Below, piece after piece: positions 28,525 through 38,457 of a DNA stretch of 64,000 nucleotides (positions are counted from its first letter, which is position 1; every line of letters begins with the position of its first letter). Where the stretch lies: the NCBI RefSeq assembly GCF_002846205.1, contig NZ_PHKV01000004.1:282074-346073 (forward strand), given 5' to 3'. Both the position numbers and the translations under genes were made by a program. Origin of the DNA: Xanthomonas prunicola. GTDB lineage: Bacteria > Pseudomonadota > Gammaproteobacteria > Xanthomonadales > Xanthomonadaceae. The notes below the pieces were generated by a model, which was not told the DNA's origin, did not search any database, and saw only the letters and a program-made list of their open reading frames with translations.

Positions 28525-30438
28525 ATGCACCGCCTTGCCACCTGCCTGCTCGCCACCGCCATTGCCGCCGCAACCGGCAGCGTCTGGGCGCAAACCTCGC
28601 CAATGACGCCGGACATCACCGGCAAGCCGTTCGTTGCTGCCGATGCCAGCAACGACTACATCAAGCGCGAGGTGATGATCCCGATGCGCGATGGGGTCAA
28701 GCTGCACACGGTGATCGTGCTGCCCAAGGGCGCGAAGAACGCGCCGATCGTGCTCACACGCACGCCTTACGATGCCAGTGGTCGCACCGAGCGGTTGGCC
28801 TCGCCGCATATGAAAGACTTGCTGTCTGCCGGCGACGACGTCTTCGTGGAAGGCGGCTACATCCGCGTCTTCCAGGACGTGCGCGGCAAGTACGGTTCCG
28901 AAGGCGATTACGTGATGACGCGGCCGCTGCGCGGGCCGCTCAATCCCAGCGAAGTCGATCATGCCACCGATGCCTGGGACACCATCGATTGGCTGGTAAA
29001 GAACGTCAAGGAATCCAATGGCAAGGTCGGCATGATCGGCTCGTCCTACGAAGGATTCACCGTGGTGATGGCGCTGACCAATCCGCATCCTGCGTTGAAG
29101 GTGGCAGTGCCGGAAAGCCCGATGGTCGACGGCTGGATGGGTGACGACTGGTTCAATTACGGCGCGTTCCGCCAGGTCAATTTCGACTACTTCACCGGCC
29201 AGCTCAGCAAGCGCGGCAAGGGCAGCGGCATCCCGCGTCAGGGGCAAGACGATTACAGCAATTTCCTGCAGGCCGGCTCGGCCGGCGACTTCGCCAAGGC
29301 TGCGGGTCTGGAGCAGTTGCCCTGGTGGCACAAGCTCACCGAACACGCCGCCTACGATGCGTTCTGGCAGGAGCAGGCGCTGGACAAGGTGATGGCGCGC
29401 ACGCCGCTGAAGGTGCCCACGATGTGGTTGCAAGGCCTGTGGGATCAGGAAGATATGTGGGGCGCGATCCACAGTTACGCGGCGATGGAGCCGCGCGACA
29501 AGAGCAATACGCTCAACTACCTGGTGATGGGGCCCTGGCGGCACAGTCAGGTGAACTACGACGGCAGCGCCTTGGGTGCCTTGAGTTTCGAGGGCGATAC
29601 CGCGCGCCAGTTCCGCCATGACGTGCTGCGCCCGTTCTTCGATCAGTATCTTGTCGATGGCGCGCCGAAGGCGAACACGCCGCCGGTCTTCATCTACAAC
29701 ACCGGCGAGAACCACTGGGACCGCCTGAAGGCGTGGCCGCGCAGTTGCGACAAGGGGTGCGCGTCGACCAGCAAGCCGCTGTATCTGCAGGCCGGCGGCA
29801 AGCTGTCGTTCCAGCAGCCGGCGGCCGGGCAGGCGGGGTTTGAAGAATACGTGTCGGACCCGGCCAAGCCGGTGCCGTTCGTGCCGCGTCCGGTGGATTT
29901 TGCCGACCGCGCGATGTGGACCACCTGGCTGGTGCACGACCAGCGCTTTGTCGATGGCCGTCCGGATGTGCTGACCTTTGTCACCGAGCCGCTGACCGAG
30001 CCATTGCAGATCGCCGGTGCCCCCGAAGTGCATCTGCAAGCCTCCACCAGCGGGAGCGACAGCGATTGGGTAGTGAAGTTGATCGACGTGTATCCGGACG
30101 AGATGGCGTCGAACCCGAAGATGGGCGGCTATGAGTTGCCGGTGTCGCTGGCGATCTTCCGCGGCCGCTACCGCGAGAGTTTCAGCACGCCCAAGCCAGT
30201 GGCATCCAATCAGCCGCTGGCGTTCCAGTTCGGCCTGCCGACCGCCAACCACACCTTCCAGCCGGGCCACCGGGTGATGGTGCAGGTACAGTCCAGCCTG
30301 TTCCCGCTATACGACCGCAACCCGCAGACCTACGTGCCCAATATCTTCTTCGCCAAGCCCGGCGATTATCAAAAAGCCACGCAGCGGGTCTATGTGTCCC
30401 CCGAGCAGTCCAGTTACATCAGTCTGCCGGTACGTTGA
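28525..30438 (+). CDS. secreted X-Pro dipeptidyl-peptidase / CocE-NonD-type hydrolase (S15)
   Basis: The 637-residue product has a signal peptide ending SVWAQ. The alpha/beta-hydrolase domain has YVMTRPLRGP in its first part and the nucleophile Ser174 in GSSYEGF. QGLWDQED and GPWRHS are good candidates for the acid and histidine. The C-terminal jelly-roll (residues about 470-637, LTEPLQIAGAPEVHLQAST to HRVMVQVQSSLFPLYDRNPQT) is typical of S15/CocE/glutaryl-acylase enzymes. Substrate could be proline-containing peptides, or ester or beta-lactam-like compounds. The start at 28525 is preceded by GGAG. No linked genes. Confidence 0.9.
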   Translation: MHRLATCLLATAIAAATGSVWAQTSPMTPDITGKPFVAADASNDYIKREVMIPMRDGVKLHTVIVLPKGAKNAPIVLTRTPYDASGRTERLASPHMKDLLSAGDDVFVEGGYIRVFQDVRGKYGSEGDYVMTRPLRGPLNPSEVDHATDAWDTIDWLVKNVKESNGKVGMIGSSYEGFTVVMALTNPHPALKVAVPESPMVDGWMGDDWFNYGAFRQVNFDYFTGQLSKRGKGSGIPRQGQDDYSNFLQAGSAGDFAKAAGLEQLPWWHKLTEHAAYDAFWQEQALDKVMARTPLKVPTMWLQGLWDQEDMWGAIHSYAAMEPRDKSNTLNYLVMGPWRHSQVNYDGSALGALSFEGDTARQFRHDVLRPFFDQYLVDGAPKANTPPVFIYNTGENHWDRLKAWPRSCDKGCASTSKPLYLQAGGKLSFQQPAAGQAGFEEYVSDPAKPVPFVPRPVDFADRAMWTTWLVHDQRFVDGRPDVLTFVTEPLTEPLQIAGAPEVHLQASTSGSDSDWVVKLIDVYPDEMASNPKMGGYELPVSLAIFRGRYRESFSTPKPVASNQPLAFQFGLPTANHTFQPGHRVMVQVQSSLFPLYDRNPQTYVPNIFFAKPGDYQKATQRVYVSPEQSSYISLPVR

Positions 30439-31684
30439 CCGCGCGGGCGCCGCGTGCCGGCGGCGCCCACACGTCTTCCAGCAACTGCGGGCGGCAGACC
30501 ACCCAGGCAGCGGCCAGCTGCACCAGCAGGCAGATGACGAGGAACACGAAGGGGGAGGTCCAGCCGCCGCTGTGGGCGTGCAGCCAGCCGAACAGGAATG
30601 GCCCCAGACAGCTCACCGCATAGCCCACGCCTTGCGAGAAACCGGACAGTGCCGCCGAACCGGCCGCCGTACGGCTGCGCTGGTTCACCAACACCAGTGC
30701 CAGCGGAAACGTACTCGGCCCCAGGCCGAGCAGGGTCACCCACAGGATCGGTGCGGCCAGCGGCGCCCACCACAGCCCGGCGAACGCCACCAGATGGCAG
30801 GCCGCGCACAAGAGCACGATCGGGAACGGGTTGCGCATGCGCACCGCCAGCGCCGGCATGGTCAGCGCGCCGACCATGCCCAATGCCGCGAACAACGCCA
30901 CCATGGTGCCGCCGAATGTGGGCGATGCGCCGGCTTCGCGCAGCAGCGTCGGCAGCCAGGTGAACATCGAATAGGTCACCAGCGAGGTCATGCCGAAGGT
31001 AATCGCCATGCTCCACCCCAGCGCAGTACGTGCAACACGGCCTTCGGCTTCGGGCGTTGGCGTCACCGGTGCCGGACCGGTGGCGCGGATGCGGCGGTGG
31101 TTGGCGTGCACCAGCGCCCAGGCCGCCGATGCCAGCAGGGCCGGCAGCACCCACACCACCATCGAGCTGCGCCACCCCAGTGCATCGGCCACCGGCACTG
31201 CCAGCAGCGCCGGCAGTAGCGTGCCTACCTGCAGCACGGTGATGTACAGGGTGCTCACACGGCCCACGCGATCGCCGAAGTAGCGCTTCACCAGCGGTGG
31301 CAGCACCACGTTGCCCATGCCCATGCCGGCCAATGCCACCAGCGAGCCGACCAGCAGTCCAGCGGTGCCCGGCAGCAGCGGGCGCAGCACCAACCCAAGC
31401 GTGGCCAGCGCCATCGACAGCAGCGCAACGCGCAGCAAGCCGAAACGGCGCAGCAAGGCGGGTGTTGCCACGCCGGTGAGTGCGAACGCTGCGGTCGGCA
31501 ACATGCCGAGCGCACCCATGGTGGGCGCGCCGAAGGCGTACTCGTGGGCAATGCGTTCCAGCAGCGGCGTCAACGACGTCACTGCGGTGCGCAAGTTGAA
31601 TGCAGAGAGCAGAATCGCGGCCAGCACCAAGCCGCGGCCACGCAACTGGGCGGACGAAGAAGACGCGGTAGTGACAACAGACAT
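30419..31684 (-). CDS. MFS transporter, CynX/NimT-like
   Basis: A 421-residue, 12-helix major facilitator of the CynX/NimT group: VLAAILLSAFNLRTAVTSLTPLLERI, LGMLPTAAFALTGVATPALLRRFG, GMGNVVLPPLVKRYFGDRVG, and TMVALFAALGMVGALTMP after the central loop. Group members move small anions such as cyanate, or drugs; the substrate here is unknown. I start at ATG 31684 (MSVVTTASS), since earlier in-frame codons add residues unlike the family. Its 3' end overlaps that of the convergent hydrolase gene by about 20 bases. A different frame of the same strand is also open but carries no family pattern. Confidence 0.87.
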   Translation of the reverse strand: MSVVTTASSSSAQLRGRGLVLAAILLSAFNLRTAVTSLTPLLERIAHEYAFGAPTMGALGMLPTAAFALTGVATPALLRRFGLLRVALLSMALATLGLVLRPLLPGTAGLLVGSLVALAGMGMGNVVLPPLVKRYFGDRVGRVSTLYITVLQVGTLLPALLAVPVADALGWRSSMVVWVLPALLASAAWALVHANHRRIRATGPAPVTPTPEAEGRVARTALGWSMAITFGMTSLVTYSMFTWLPTLLREAGASPTFGGTMVALFAALGMVGALTMPALAVRMRNPFPIVLLCAACHLVAFAGLWWAPLAAPILWVTLLGLGPSTFPLALVLVNQRSRTAAGSAALSGFSQGVGYAVSCLGPFLFGWLHAHSGGWTSPFVFLVICLLVQLAAAWVVCRPQLLEDVWAPPARGARAVNVPAD

Positions 31685-31725
31685 GACGGACCATCCGCGC
31701 CGTACACGTGTGTGCACCGACGCCT

Positions 31726-31763
31726 AAAAACACAAAACCGGCGCTAGGCCGGCTTTGTGTTTT
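31726..31763 (-). terminator. hairpin terminator behind tRNA-Pro, possibly bidirectional
   Basis: AAAACACAAA at 31727-31736 pairs with TTTGTGTTTT at 31754-31763, with an inner CCGGC/GCCGG stem and one A-C mismatch. On the minus strand it ends in a T-rich stretch and lies a few bases beyond the tRNA 3' end. Confidence 0.75.
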
Positions 31764-31768
31764 GAAAC

Positions 31769-31845
<77 letters not shown>

Positions 31846-31904
31846 AAGGAGCCGCGTATGTTACATAGGGAACGGGGAATCGGCAAGCATCTGATGAAAT
31901 TATT

Positions 31905-32015
31905 TTACTGAGGCGGTTCGCCACGCTCGGGCTCGCGTGCTTCGAACCACATGCCGTTGAGCACGGCGGCCAATGCTGCCAGGCCGGTGCCCAGGATCCA
32001 TGCGAAATACCACAT
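31905..32015 (-). CDS. cydX: cytochrome bd oxidase small subunit CydX
   Basis: A 36-residue single-helix protein starting MWYFAWILGTGLA, the hallmark of CydX, with an acidic tail EAREPERGEPPQ. In E. coli, CydX is needed for stable haem binding in cytochrome bd. It lies 85 bases downstream of cydB on the same strand, as in other cydABX operons. It is below the usual gene-calling size. Confidence 0.93.
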   Translation of the reverse strand: MWYFAWILGTGLAALAAVLNGMWFEAREPERGEPPQ

Positions 32016-32100
32016 TGATGTGTTCCTCGAATCGTCGAAAAAGTAATGGTGAAGCGATGCGGCAATGCAGGCGCATGCACTGCCGTCGCCGACGCTGCGC

Positions 32101-33252
32101 TCAGTAGGCGTTGGGATTGGCCGTGACTTCATCGTCGGTGACCTTGCCCTTGAGCACGCGATAGACCCAGCTGGTGTACGCCAGCACGATCGGCAGGAAC
32201 ACGGCGGTGGCCAGCAACATGATCCACAACGTGAGACGGCTGCTGGATGCATCCCATAGCGTCAGGCTCATACGTGGCGCAGTGGAGGAGGGCAGCAGGA
32301 ACGGGAACAACGCAAAGCCCACGGTGAACACGATGCCGACGATGGCGCTGCCGGAGGCGATGAAGGCCAGCCCGCCGCGCCGCACGCGTAACAACAGCGC
32401 GCTCATCGCAAGCCCGACCAAGCCAACCAGCGGTGCCATCAGCGTGGCCGGCATGCTGCTGTAGTTATGCAACCAGCCGCCGGCAGCGGTGAGTGCAGCG
32501 GTTTTGCCAAGCGGATTGGTCGGCGCATCGGTCGCCAGCACCGAGGTCACTGCATAACCAGGCAGACCCAGCGCTACCCACGCGCCGCCTGCCGCAAACA
32601 CTGCCAGCGCATACAGCGCGGCGATGCTGCCGAAACGCGCTGCGCGCGCGGCCACCGGACCTTCGGTCTTGAGCACCAGCATCGCCGCACCATGCGCGAT
32701 CAACATCGCCACGCTGAGCCCGCCGGCGAGCAACGCGAATGGTGTCAGCAGCCCGAACAGGTTGCCGGTGTAGAACGTGCGCATGCTGTCGTCGAAATGG
32801 AACGGTACCCCCAGCAACACATTGCCGACCGCCACGCCCATGATGAGCGCCGGAATGAAACCACCGACGAACAGCGCCCAGTCCCAGTTGCTGCGCCAGC
32901 GCGGTCTCACCAGTTTGCCGCGGAATTTGAAACCGACCGGGCGCAGAATCAGCGCGAACAGAATCAGGACCATCGCCAGATAGAACCCGGAGAAACTCAC
33001 GGCATACAACGGCGGGAACGCGGCAAAGATCGCGCCGCCGCCCAGGATCAACCACACCTGATTGCCTTCCCAGACCGGGCCGACGGTGTTGATCACCAGC
33101 CGGCGCTCGGCGTCGTTGTTGGCGACGAATGGCAGCAACGCGCCCACGCCCAAATCGAAGCCGCCCAGTACTGCGTATCCAGATAACAGTCCACCGAGCA
33201 GCAGCCACCAGATCACGCGCAAGGTTGTGTAATCGAGCAATACGAAATCCAT
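32101..33252 (-). CDS. cydB: cytochrome bd ubiquinol oxidase subunit II
   Basis: A 383-residue membrane subunit with eight or nine helices. It is recognised from [83 protein letters not shown] and the closing [31 protein letters not shown]. It pairs with CydA to form the oxygen-reducing quinol oxidase. The GDLGVG and WEGNQVW segments mark the cydB type and not a cyanide-insensitive CioB only by context; the cydX and cydDC neighbours support cytochrome bd. The gene follows cydA by 15 bases. Confidence 0.97.
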   Translation of the reverse strand: MDFVLLDYTTLRVIWWLLLGGLLSGYAVLGGFDLGVGALLPFVANNDAERRLVINTVGPVWEGNQVWLILGGGAIFAAFPPLYAVSFSGFYLAMVLILFALILRPVGFKFRGKLVRPRWRSNWDWALFVGGFIPALIMGVAVGNVLLGVPFHFDDSMRTFYTGNLFGLLTPFALLAGGLSVAMLIAHGAAMLVLKTEGPVAARAARFGSIAALYALAVFAAGGAWVALGLPGYAVTSVLATDAPTNPLGKTAALTAAGGWLHNYSSMPATLMAPLVGLVGLAMSALLLRVRRGGLAFIASGSAIVGIVFTVGFALFPFLLPSSTAPRMSLTLWDASSSRLTLWIMLLATAVFLPIVLAYTSWVYRVLKGKVTDDEVTANPNAY

Positions 33253-33267
33253 GATGTCTCTCCTGAC

Positions 33268-34887
33268 TTACGGTGCGCTGCTGGCCACGGCGCCCGGATT
33301 CAACGGCGCGTGAATCAACAGGGCGTGCTCTTGTGAAGTGGGCGGTTGGCTGGGCCGCGTCGGAGGAAACAACGCATCTGGGCCCGTGTTGATGGTCTTC
33401 AGCGACAACTTGATCGCAATCACCAGGAGCGTCGTGTACAGCGCGGTGAAGCCGACCAACGTCATCACGATCTCGTACAGATCCAGACCCGAAGCGGCGT
33501 AGAACGTGGGCAACACGCCTTCCACTGCCCACGGCTGGCGGCCGTATTCGGCCACGAACCAACCGCATTCGATCGCGATCCACGGCAGCGGCAGCGTCCA
33601 CAAGGCCAACGTCAGGAACCAGCGTTTTTCCTGGAAGTTGTGTTTGCACGCAAACCAGAATGCGACGGCGAAGAACACGATGAGATAGATGCCGATGGCG
33701 GCCATGATGCGGAAGGTCCAGAACAGCGGCAGCACGCGCGGCACAGTGTCCATCGCGGCCTGGGCAATCTGCTCCGGCGTGGCATTGCCGATATCGTCGC
33801 GGTAGCGCTTCAGCAGCAGGCCGTGGCCCAGATCCTGCCAATGCGCATCGAAGACCTTGCGCGCTTCGGCATCGTTTTTGTCGGCGCGGATGCGTTGCAG
33901 TGCGCCGTAGGCGATCTGGCCGCCGCGGATGCGGTGTTCGGCACGGCCGACCAATTCGAGAATCCCCGGAATCGGCTCATCCAGCGAACGCGTGGCGATC
34001 AAGCCCATCAGGTACGGAATCTTGATGGCGTAATCGTTGTGATGGGTGGTCTGGTTGGGGATGCCAAATGCGGTGAAGTCGGCCGGTGCGGCTTCGGTTT
34101 CCCACATCGCTTCGATGGCCGCCAGTTTCATCTTCTGGTGTTCGCTGGCGGCATAACCGCTCTCGTCGCCCAGCACCACCACCGACAGCGAAGACAACAG
34201 ACCGAACGCCGCAGCCACTGCAAACGAGCGCCGTGCCATTTCAATCTGCTTGCTGCGCAACAGGTAAAACGCACTGATCGACATCACAAACACTGCGCCG
34301 AGCACGTAGCCGGCGCTGACGGTGTGCACGAACTTGGCCTGCGCCACAGGGTTGAACAGCACCGCGACAAAATCCACCACTTCCATGCGCATGGTGTCCG
34401 GGTTGAACACGGCGCCGACCGGGTTCTGCATCCAGCCGTTGGCGATCAGGATCCACAGCGCCGAGAAATTGCTGCCCAACGCCACCAGCCAGGTGGTGAT
34501 CAGGTGCTGCACCTTGCTCAGGCGATTCCAGCCCAGGAAGAACAGGCCCAGGAAGGTAGCTTCCAGAAAGAACGCCATCAGCCCTTCGATCGCCAACGGC
34601 GCACCGAAGATATCGCCCACGTAATGACTGTAGTACGCCCAGTTCATGCCGAACTCGAACTCCATCACGATGCCGGTGCCGACACCCATTGCGAAGTTGA
34701 TGCCGAACAGCACGCCCCAGAACATGGTCATGCGTCGCCAGATCTGCTTGCCAGTCATGACATAGACGCTTTCCATGATGCCCAGCAGGAACGACAAGCC
34801 CATGGTGAGCGGTGGAAAAATGAAGTGGTACATCGCGGTGACTGCGAATTGCAGCCGCGACAGTTCGACAACTGTCGAGTCGATCAT
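33268..34887 (-). CDS. cydA: cytochrome bd ubiquinol oxidase subunit I
   Basis: A 539-residue subunit holding the three haems. His21 in AMYHFIFPPLT is the equivalent of the E. coli haem ligand His19, and GRQPWAVEGVLPT is the family's late motif. The Q-loop between helices 6 and 7 is long (roughly residues 250-385, with GRAEHRIRGGQIAYGALQRIRADKNDAEARKV), as in the E. coli-type bd-I. ATG 34887 is the natural start. The promoter contains a perfect FNR/Anr-type palindrome 69-82 bases upstream, which suggests induction at low oxygen. Confidence 0.98.
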   Translation of the reverse strand: MIDSTVVELSRLQFAVTAMYHFIFPPLTMGLSFLLGIMESVYVMTGKQIWRRMTMFWGVLFGINFAMGVGTGIVMEFEFGMNWAYYSHYVGDIFGAPLAIEGLMAFFLEATFLGLFFLGWNRLSKVQHLITTWLVALGSNFSALWILIANGWMQNPVGAVFNPDTMRMEVVDFVAVLFNPVAQAKFVHTVSAGYVLGAVFVMSISAFYLLRSKQIEMARRSFAVAAAFGLLSSLSVVVLGDESGYAASEHQKMKLAAIEAMWETEAAPADFTAFGIPNQTTHHNDYAIKIPYLMGLIATRSLDEPIPGILELVGRAEHRIRGGQIAYGALQRIRADKNDAEARKVFDAHWQDLGHGLLLKRYRDDIGNATPEQIAQAAMDTVPRVLPLFWTFRIMAAIGIYLIVFFAVAFWFACKHNFQEKRWFLTLALWTLPLPWIAIECGWFVAEYGRQPWAVEGVLPTFYAASGLDLYEIVMTLVGFTALYTTLLVIAIKLSLKTINTGPDALFPPTRPSQPPTSQEHALLIHAPLNPGAVASSAP

Positions 34888-34955
34888 GGCGGGTGGGCCT
34901 GGTTGAGTGTCGGTAAGGAACGTGGCGATCATCTGCCGCTATCGCGCCGGACGCG

Positions 34956-34969
34956 TTGATCCAAATCAA
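34956..34969. promoter_or_regulatory. FNR/Anr-type binding site between cydA and cydD
   Basis: TTGATCCAAATCAA is an exact match to the TTGAT-N4-ATCAA consensus of FNR/Anr/CRP-like anaerobic regulators. It sits 69 bases before the cydA ATG and 70 bases before the cydD ATG, so it could control both directions. Confidence 0.85.
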
Positions 34970-35038
34970 TGCGGCCGTGAACAGGTGCGTCACACTGTCC
35001 ATCCCCGACCGCGAGGTGGCGACTTACAATCGTCTGCA

Positions 35039-36775
35039 ATGCGCAGCCTCCAGAAGAGCGATGTGAGTCAGCCCAGCGTGCAAGCCAGCGAAACGCCCGC
35101 CCAGCGCCGTCAACGCGGCCAATGGCTGGATGCGCTTGCCGCACCGGCCACGCGTGCGCGGCGGCTTGCTGGCGTGGCGGTTGCGTTGTCGGGCGTGTTG
35201 TTGCTGGTGCAATCGGCTGCGATCGCCTGGCTGGTGCAGGCGGTGCTGGTGCAGCACCTGGCAGTGGCGCAATGGCGCCACGTGGGCGCGGGGTTGCTGG
35301 TTGCGCTGATCGGGCGGGCGCTGCTCAACGCCTGGGCGCAATCGCTAACCGGTGAAGTGGCCGATGTGGCCAAACGCGAACTGCGCGCGCGCGTTGCGCG
35401 ACGCCTGGTGCAGCACGGACCGCTATGGTTGCGCCGACAACGCAGCGGCGAACTGGGCGAATTGAGCCTGGCGCATACCGACGCGCTGGAGGGGTATTTC
35501 GTCGGTTACCAACTCGCACGTACCGAAATGCTGCTGGTGCCGCCGCTGATCCTGATCGCGGTGTTTTCGGTCGACTGGGTGGTTGGGCTGGTATTGTTGC
35601 TCACTGCGCCGTTGATTCCATTTTTCATGATGCTGGTGGGGTGGGGCGCCGAGGCCGCAGGTCGCGAACAACTCGGCGAGCTGGCGCGCATGGGAGGGTA
35701 TTTTGCTGATCGCCTCAAAGGCCTGGGATTGCTGCGCGTCTATGGCCGCGGCGAGGCCGAGTTGCAGGGCATTGCCAACGCTGCAGAGGGCGTGCGCGAG
35801 CGCTCGCTGCAAGTTCTGCGTATCGCGTTCCTGTCATCGACAGTGCTGGAGTTTTTTGCCTCGGTGAGCGTGGCGATCGTGGCGCTGTACTTCGGCCTGA
35901 GTTATCTCGGCATGCTCGAACTGCATGGCTTGCCATCGCTGGGTGCGGGCATGTTTTGCCTGCTGTTGGCACCGGAATTCTTCGCGCCGCTGCGGCGACT
36001 GGCCGCGTATTACCACGACCGCGCAAATGCCTTGGCGGCAGTGGCCGAAGCCGAGCGGTTGCTGCAAGGTTTCCAGTCGCCTGCCGCTGCGCACACGGCT
36101 GCGCCACCCGTGCGTGCGTTGGAGCCGGCGCAAGCGCATGCGCCCTTGTTGCAGGCGCGTGGACTGGCGCTGCGTCCTCCTGGAGCGCCGCATGTGGTGG
36201 TCGAACATTTTGCGTTGACGCTGGAGCCCGGTCAGCGTGTCGCCGTGATCGGCGCCAGCGGCAGCGGCAAGAGCACGTTGCTGGAAGGATTGGCCGGCTG
36301 GCTCGCACCCGAGGCTGGCAGTGTGGTGGTGCGTCCCGGTGCGCGCTTCGGCTATGCAACGCAGCGCCCCTATCTGTTTCACGGCAGCATTGCCGATAAC
36401 TTGCGTCTGGCCGACCCGCAGGCCAGCGACGCGCGCCTGCACGCGGTGGCCGAGGCGGCTCAGGTGCTGCGCTTTGCCGGGCACCTGCCAGCTGGCCTGG
36501 ACACGATGATCGGCGAGCGTGGCTTTGGTCTGTCCGGTGGCGAAGCACGTCGTGTCGCATTGGCGCGGTTGTTGTTGCGCGAGCCGGATGTGTTGTTGTT
36601 GGACGAGCCAACGGCCTTTCTCGACCCGGAGACCGAAGCCGAATTGCTGCGCACGCTGGGCGTGTTCGCACGCGGCCGCGCGGTCCTTCTGGCGACGCAC
36701 AGTGCTGCGGTGATGCGTTGGGCCGACACGGTAATCGACCTGCGCGGCGCGACAGTGACGGCGCAATTGCCATGA
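35039..36775 (+). CDS. cydD: ABC transporter CydD, heterodimer partner for cytochrome bd assembly
   Basis: A 578-residue half-transporter with six N-terminal helices and an ATPase domain (Walker A GASGSGKST, signature LSGGEARR, Walker B VLLLDEP, then an H-loop near LATHSAA). With CydC it exports glutathione and cysteine or moves haem, and is required for cytochrome bd assembly. The membrane part RSGELGELSLAHTDALEGYFVGYQLARTEMLLVPPLI is typical of CydD. It is transcribed away from cydA across the FNR-type box. Its stop overlaps the cydC start as ATGA. Confidence 0.95.
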   Translation: MRSLQKSDVSQPSVQASETPAQRRQRGQWLDALAAPATRARRLAGVAVALSGVLLLVQSAAIAWLVQAVLVQHLAVAQWRHVGAGLLVALIGRALLNAWAQSLTGEVADVAKRELRARVARRLVQHGPLWLRRQRSGELGELSLAHTDALEGYFVGYQLARTEMLLVPPLILIAVFSVDWVVGLVLLLTAPLIPFFMMLVGWGAEAAGREQLGELARMGGYFADRLKGLGLLRVYGRGEAELQGIANAAEGVRERSLQVLRIAFLSSTVLEFFASVSVAIVALYFGLSYLGMLELHGLPSLGAGMFCLLLAPEFFAPLRRLAAYYHDRANALAAVAEAERLLQGFQSPAAAHTAAPPVRALEPAQAHAPLLQARGLALRPPGAPHVVVEHFALTLEPGQRVAVIGASGSGKSTLLEGLAGWLAPEAGSVVVRPGARFGYATQRPYLFHGSIADNLRLADPQASDARLHAVAEAAQVLRFAGHLPAGLDTMIGERGFGLSGGEARRVALARLLLREPDVLLLDEPTAFLDPETEAELLRTLGVFARGRAVLLATHSAAVMRWADTVIDLRGATVTAQLP

Positions 36776-38457
36776 GCCGCGCCCACTCCGATCGTCTGCG
36801 GGACGTGTTTCTCCGGCATGCCTGGCGTCTGCTGCTGTCCGCGCTACTGGTGCTGGTCACCATGCTTGCGGGCGTGGGCTTGCTTGGGGTGTCCGGCAGT
36901 TTCTTGACCGCAGCCGCGCTGGCAGGCGTCGCCGGCATGGGCACCGGGTTCAATTTTTTTTCGCCCTCTGCCGGTATTCGCGCCTTGACCTTCGCGCGCA
37001 TCGCATCGCGCTACGGCGAGAAATTGATCGGGCACGATGCCACCTTGCGCATCGCCCGTGATCTGCGGGTGTGGTTCTTCCGCCGCGCCTTGCCGCTGGC
37101 GCCAGGGCGATTGTCTGCCACCCGCACCGGCGATCTGCTGGCGCGGCTGATGTCCGACATCGGCGAGGTCGATGGCCTTAGCGTCCGCGCACTGGCGCCG
37201 CTGGTCGCCTTGCTCGGCATTTGGCTAGCCGGTGTTGTCGCCGCTGCACTGATCTATCTGCCCGCTGCGGGGTTGCTGCTGGTGCTGGGCATTCTGATCG
37301 GCGGGCTGGTGCCGTGGCAGGTGGCACGCGGCGGCGCGCAACGCGAGCAATTGCGTGTGCAGCAACGTACTGCCTTGCGCACGCAGGCGTTCGAAGGCTT
37401 GGAAGGCGCGGCCGATCTTGCTGCAGTCGATGCGCAAGGCGCCTGGCTGCAACAGATCGACGCCGCGGCAGCAGCTGTGGTCGACGGTGATCGCATTCAG
37501 CGCAGACGGCTGATCAGCGGCAACCTGCTGCATGCGCTCTGCGGCACCGTGGGTCTGGCCGGCATGCTGTGGCTGGCACTCGGTGCTGCCGAGCGCGGCC
37601 TGATCGCTGCCGAGCTAGCTGCAGGTCTGGTGTTCTTGACCATGGCCCTGCTGGAAGTCTGGGCCGGTGCCGGGCTGGCGTTGCAGGCGCTGCAAAGCGC
37701 GCGTGTTGCCGCCAAGCGCTTGCAGGCCATCGTCGATCAGGCGCCATCGGTGAGCGATCCTGTGCACGCAATCGATGTGCCATGGGCTGGCACGTTGCAA
37801 TTGCAGCAGGTGTCGTTTGCGTGGCCCGGTAGCGTGCGTCCGGTGCTGCAGTCGCTTGATCTCACAGTGGCGCCGGGCGAGCGCATCGCCATCAGCGGCG
37901 ACAGTGGCAGCGGTAAAAGTACGTTGTCGGCGCTGCTGCTCCGGCTATGGGATCCGCAGGCCGGGCAGCTGAGCTACGCCGGCATCGACCTGCGCCACGT
38001 CGCGCAGGCGCAATGGCATCAGCGTATTGCCTGGCTGCCGCAGAACGCGCCGGTGTTTGCCGGCAGCGTGCGCGAGAACCTCATCATCGGCGACGCCGCT
38101 GCCGACGATGCCGCCCTGTGGCAGGTAATCGAACAGGTACGCCTGAGCGCATGGGCCAGCGCGCACAAGGGCCTTGACACCTGGGTCGGCGAAAACGGCG
38201 CCACGCTGTCTGCTGGCCAGGCGCGTCGCCTCGCACTCGCACGCGCACTGCTGCGCAATGCGCCGATCCTGCTGCTCGACGAGCCCACCGATGGCCTGGA
38301 CGTGGAGACTGCACACGCGCTGCTGCTCGACCTTGCCGCGGTTCTCGGCGAACGCAGCCTGGTGATGATCACCCACGACGCGCTACCGCCCGGCGTGGTG
38401 CAACGGCATTACCGGATGCGTGAGGGAACGTTGGAGTTGTTGAATCGACATGCGTAA
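36772..38457 (+). CDS. cydC: ABC transporter CydC
   Basis: A 561-residue half-transporter, the partner of CydD. The membrane part contains FNFFSPSAGIRALTFARIASRYGEKLIGHDATLRIARDLRVWFFRRALPL and TRTGDLLARLMSDIGEVDGLSVRAL, a CydC signature. The ATPase domain has Walker A GDSGSGKST, signature LSAGQARR and Walker B ILLLDEP. The four-base overlap with cydD implies coupled translation and equal production of both halves. It is followed by about 220 bases without a gene. Confidence 0.95.
   Translation: MSRAHSDRLRDVFLRHAWRLLLSALLVLVTMLAGVGLLGVSGSFLTAAALAGVAGMGTGFNFFSPSAGIRALTFARIASRYGEKLIGHDATLRIARDLRVWFFRRALPLAPGRLSATRTGDLLARLMSDIGEVDGLSVRALAPLVALLGIWLAGVVAAALIYLPAAGLLLVLGILIGGLVPWQVARGGAQREQLRVQQRTALRTQAFEGLEGAADLAAVDAQGAWLQQIDAAAAAVVDGDRIQRRRLISGNLLHALCGTVGLAGMLWLALGAAERGLIAAELAAGLVFLTMALLEVWAGAGLALQALQSARVAAKRLQAIVDQAPSVSDPVHAIDVPWAGTLQLQQVSFAWPGSVRPVLQSLDLTVAPGERIAISGDSGSGKSTLSALLLRLWDPQAGQLSYAGIDLRHVAQAQWHQRIAWLPQNAPVFAGSVRENLIIGDAAADDAALWQVIEQVRLSAWASAHKGLDTWVGENGATLSAGQARRLALARALLRNAPILLLDEPTDGLDVETAHALLLDLAAVLGERSLVMITHDALPPGVVQRHYRMREGTLELLNRHA

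Noticed and set aside
30414-31733. Alternative minus-strand frame over the MFS transporter
   Set aside because: Arg/Ala/Gly-rich without membrane helices; the frame ending at 30419 gives a clear 12-helix transporter.
32465-33841. 458-codon minus-strand frame across cydB and cydA
   Set aside because: Out of frame with both subunits, which have complete family motifs.
35715-37001. Minus-strand open frame opposite cydDC
   Set aside because: Shadow of two clear ABC transporter genes; composition is Arg/Pro/Ser-rich noise.
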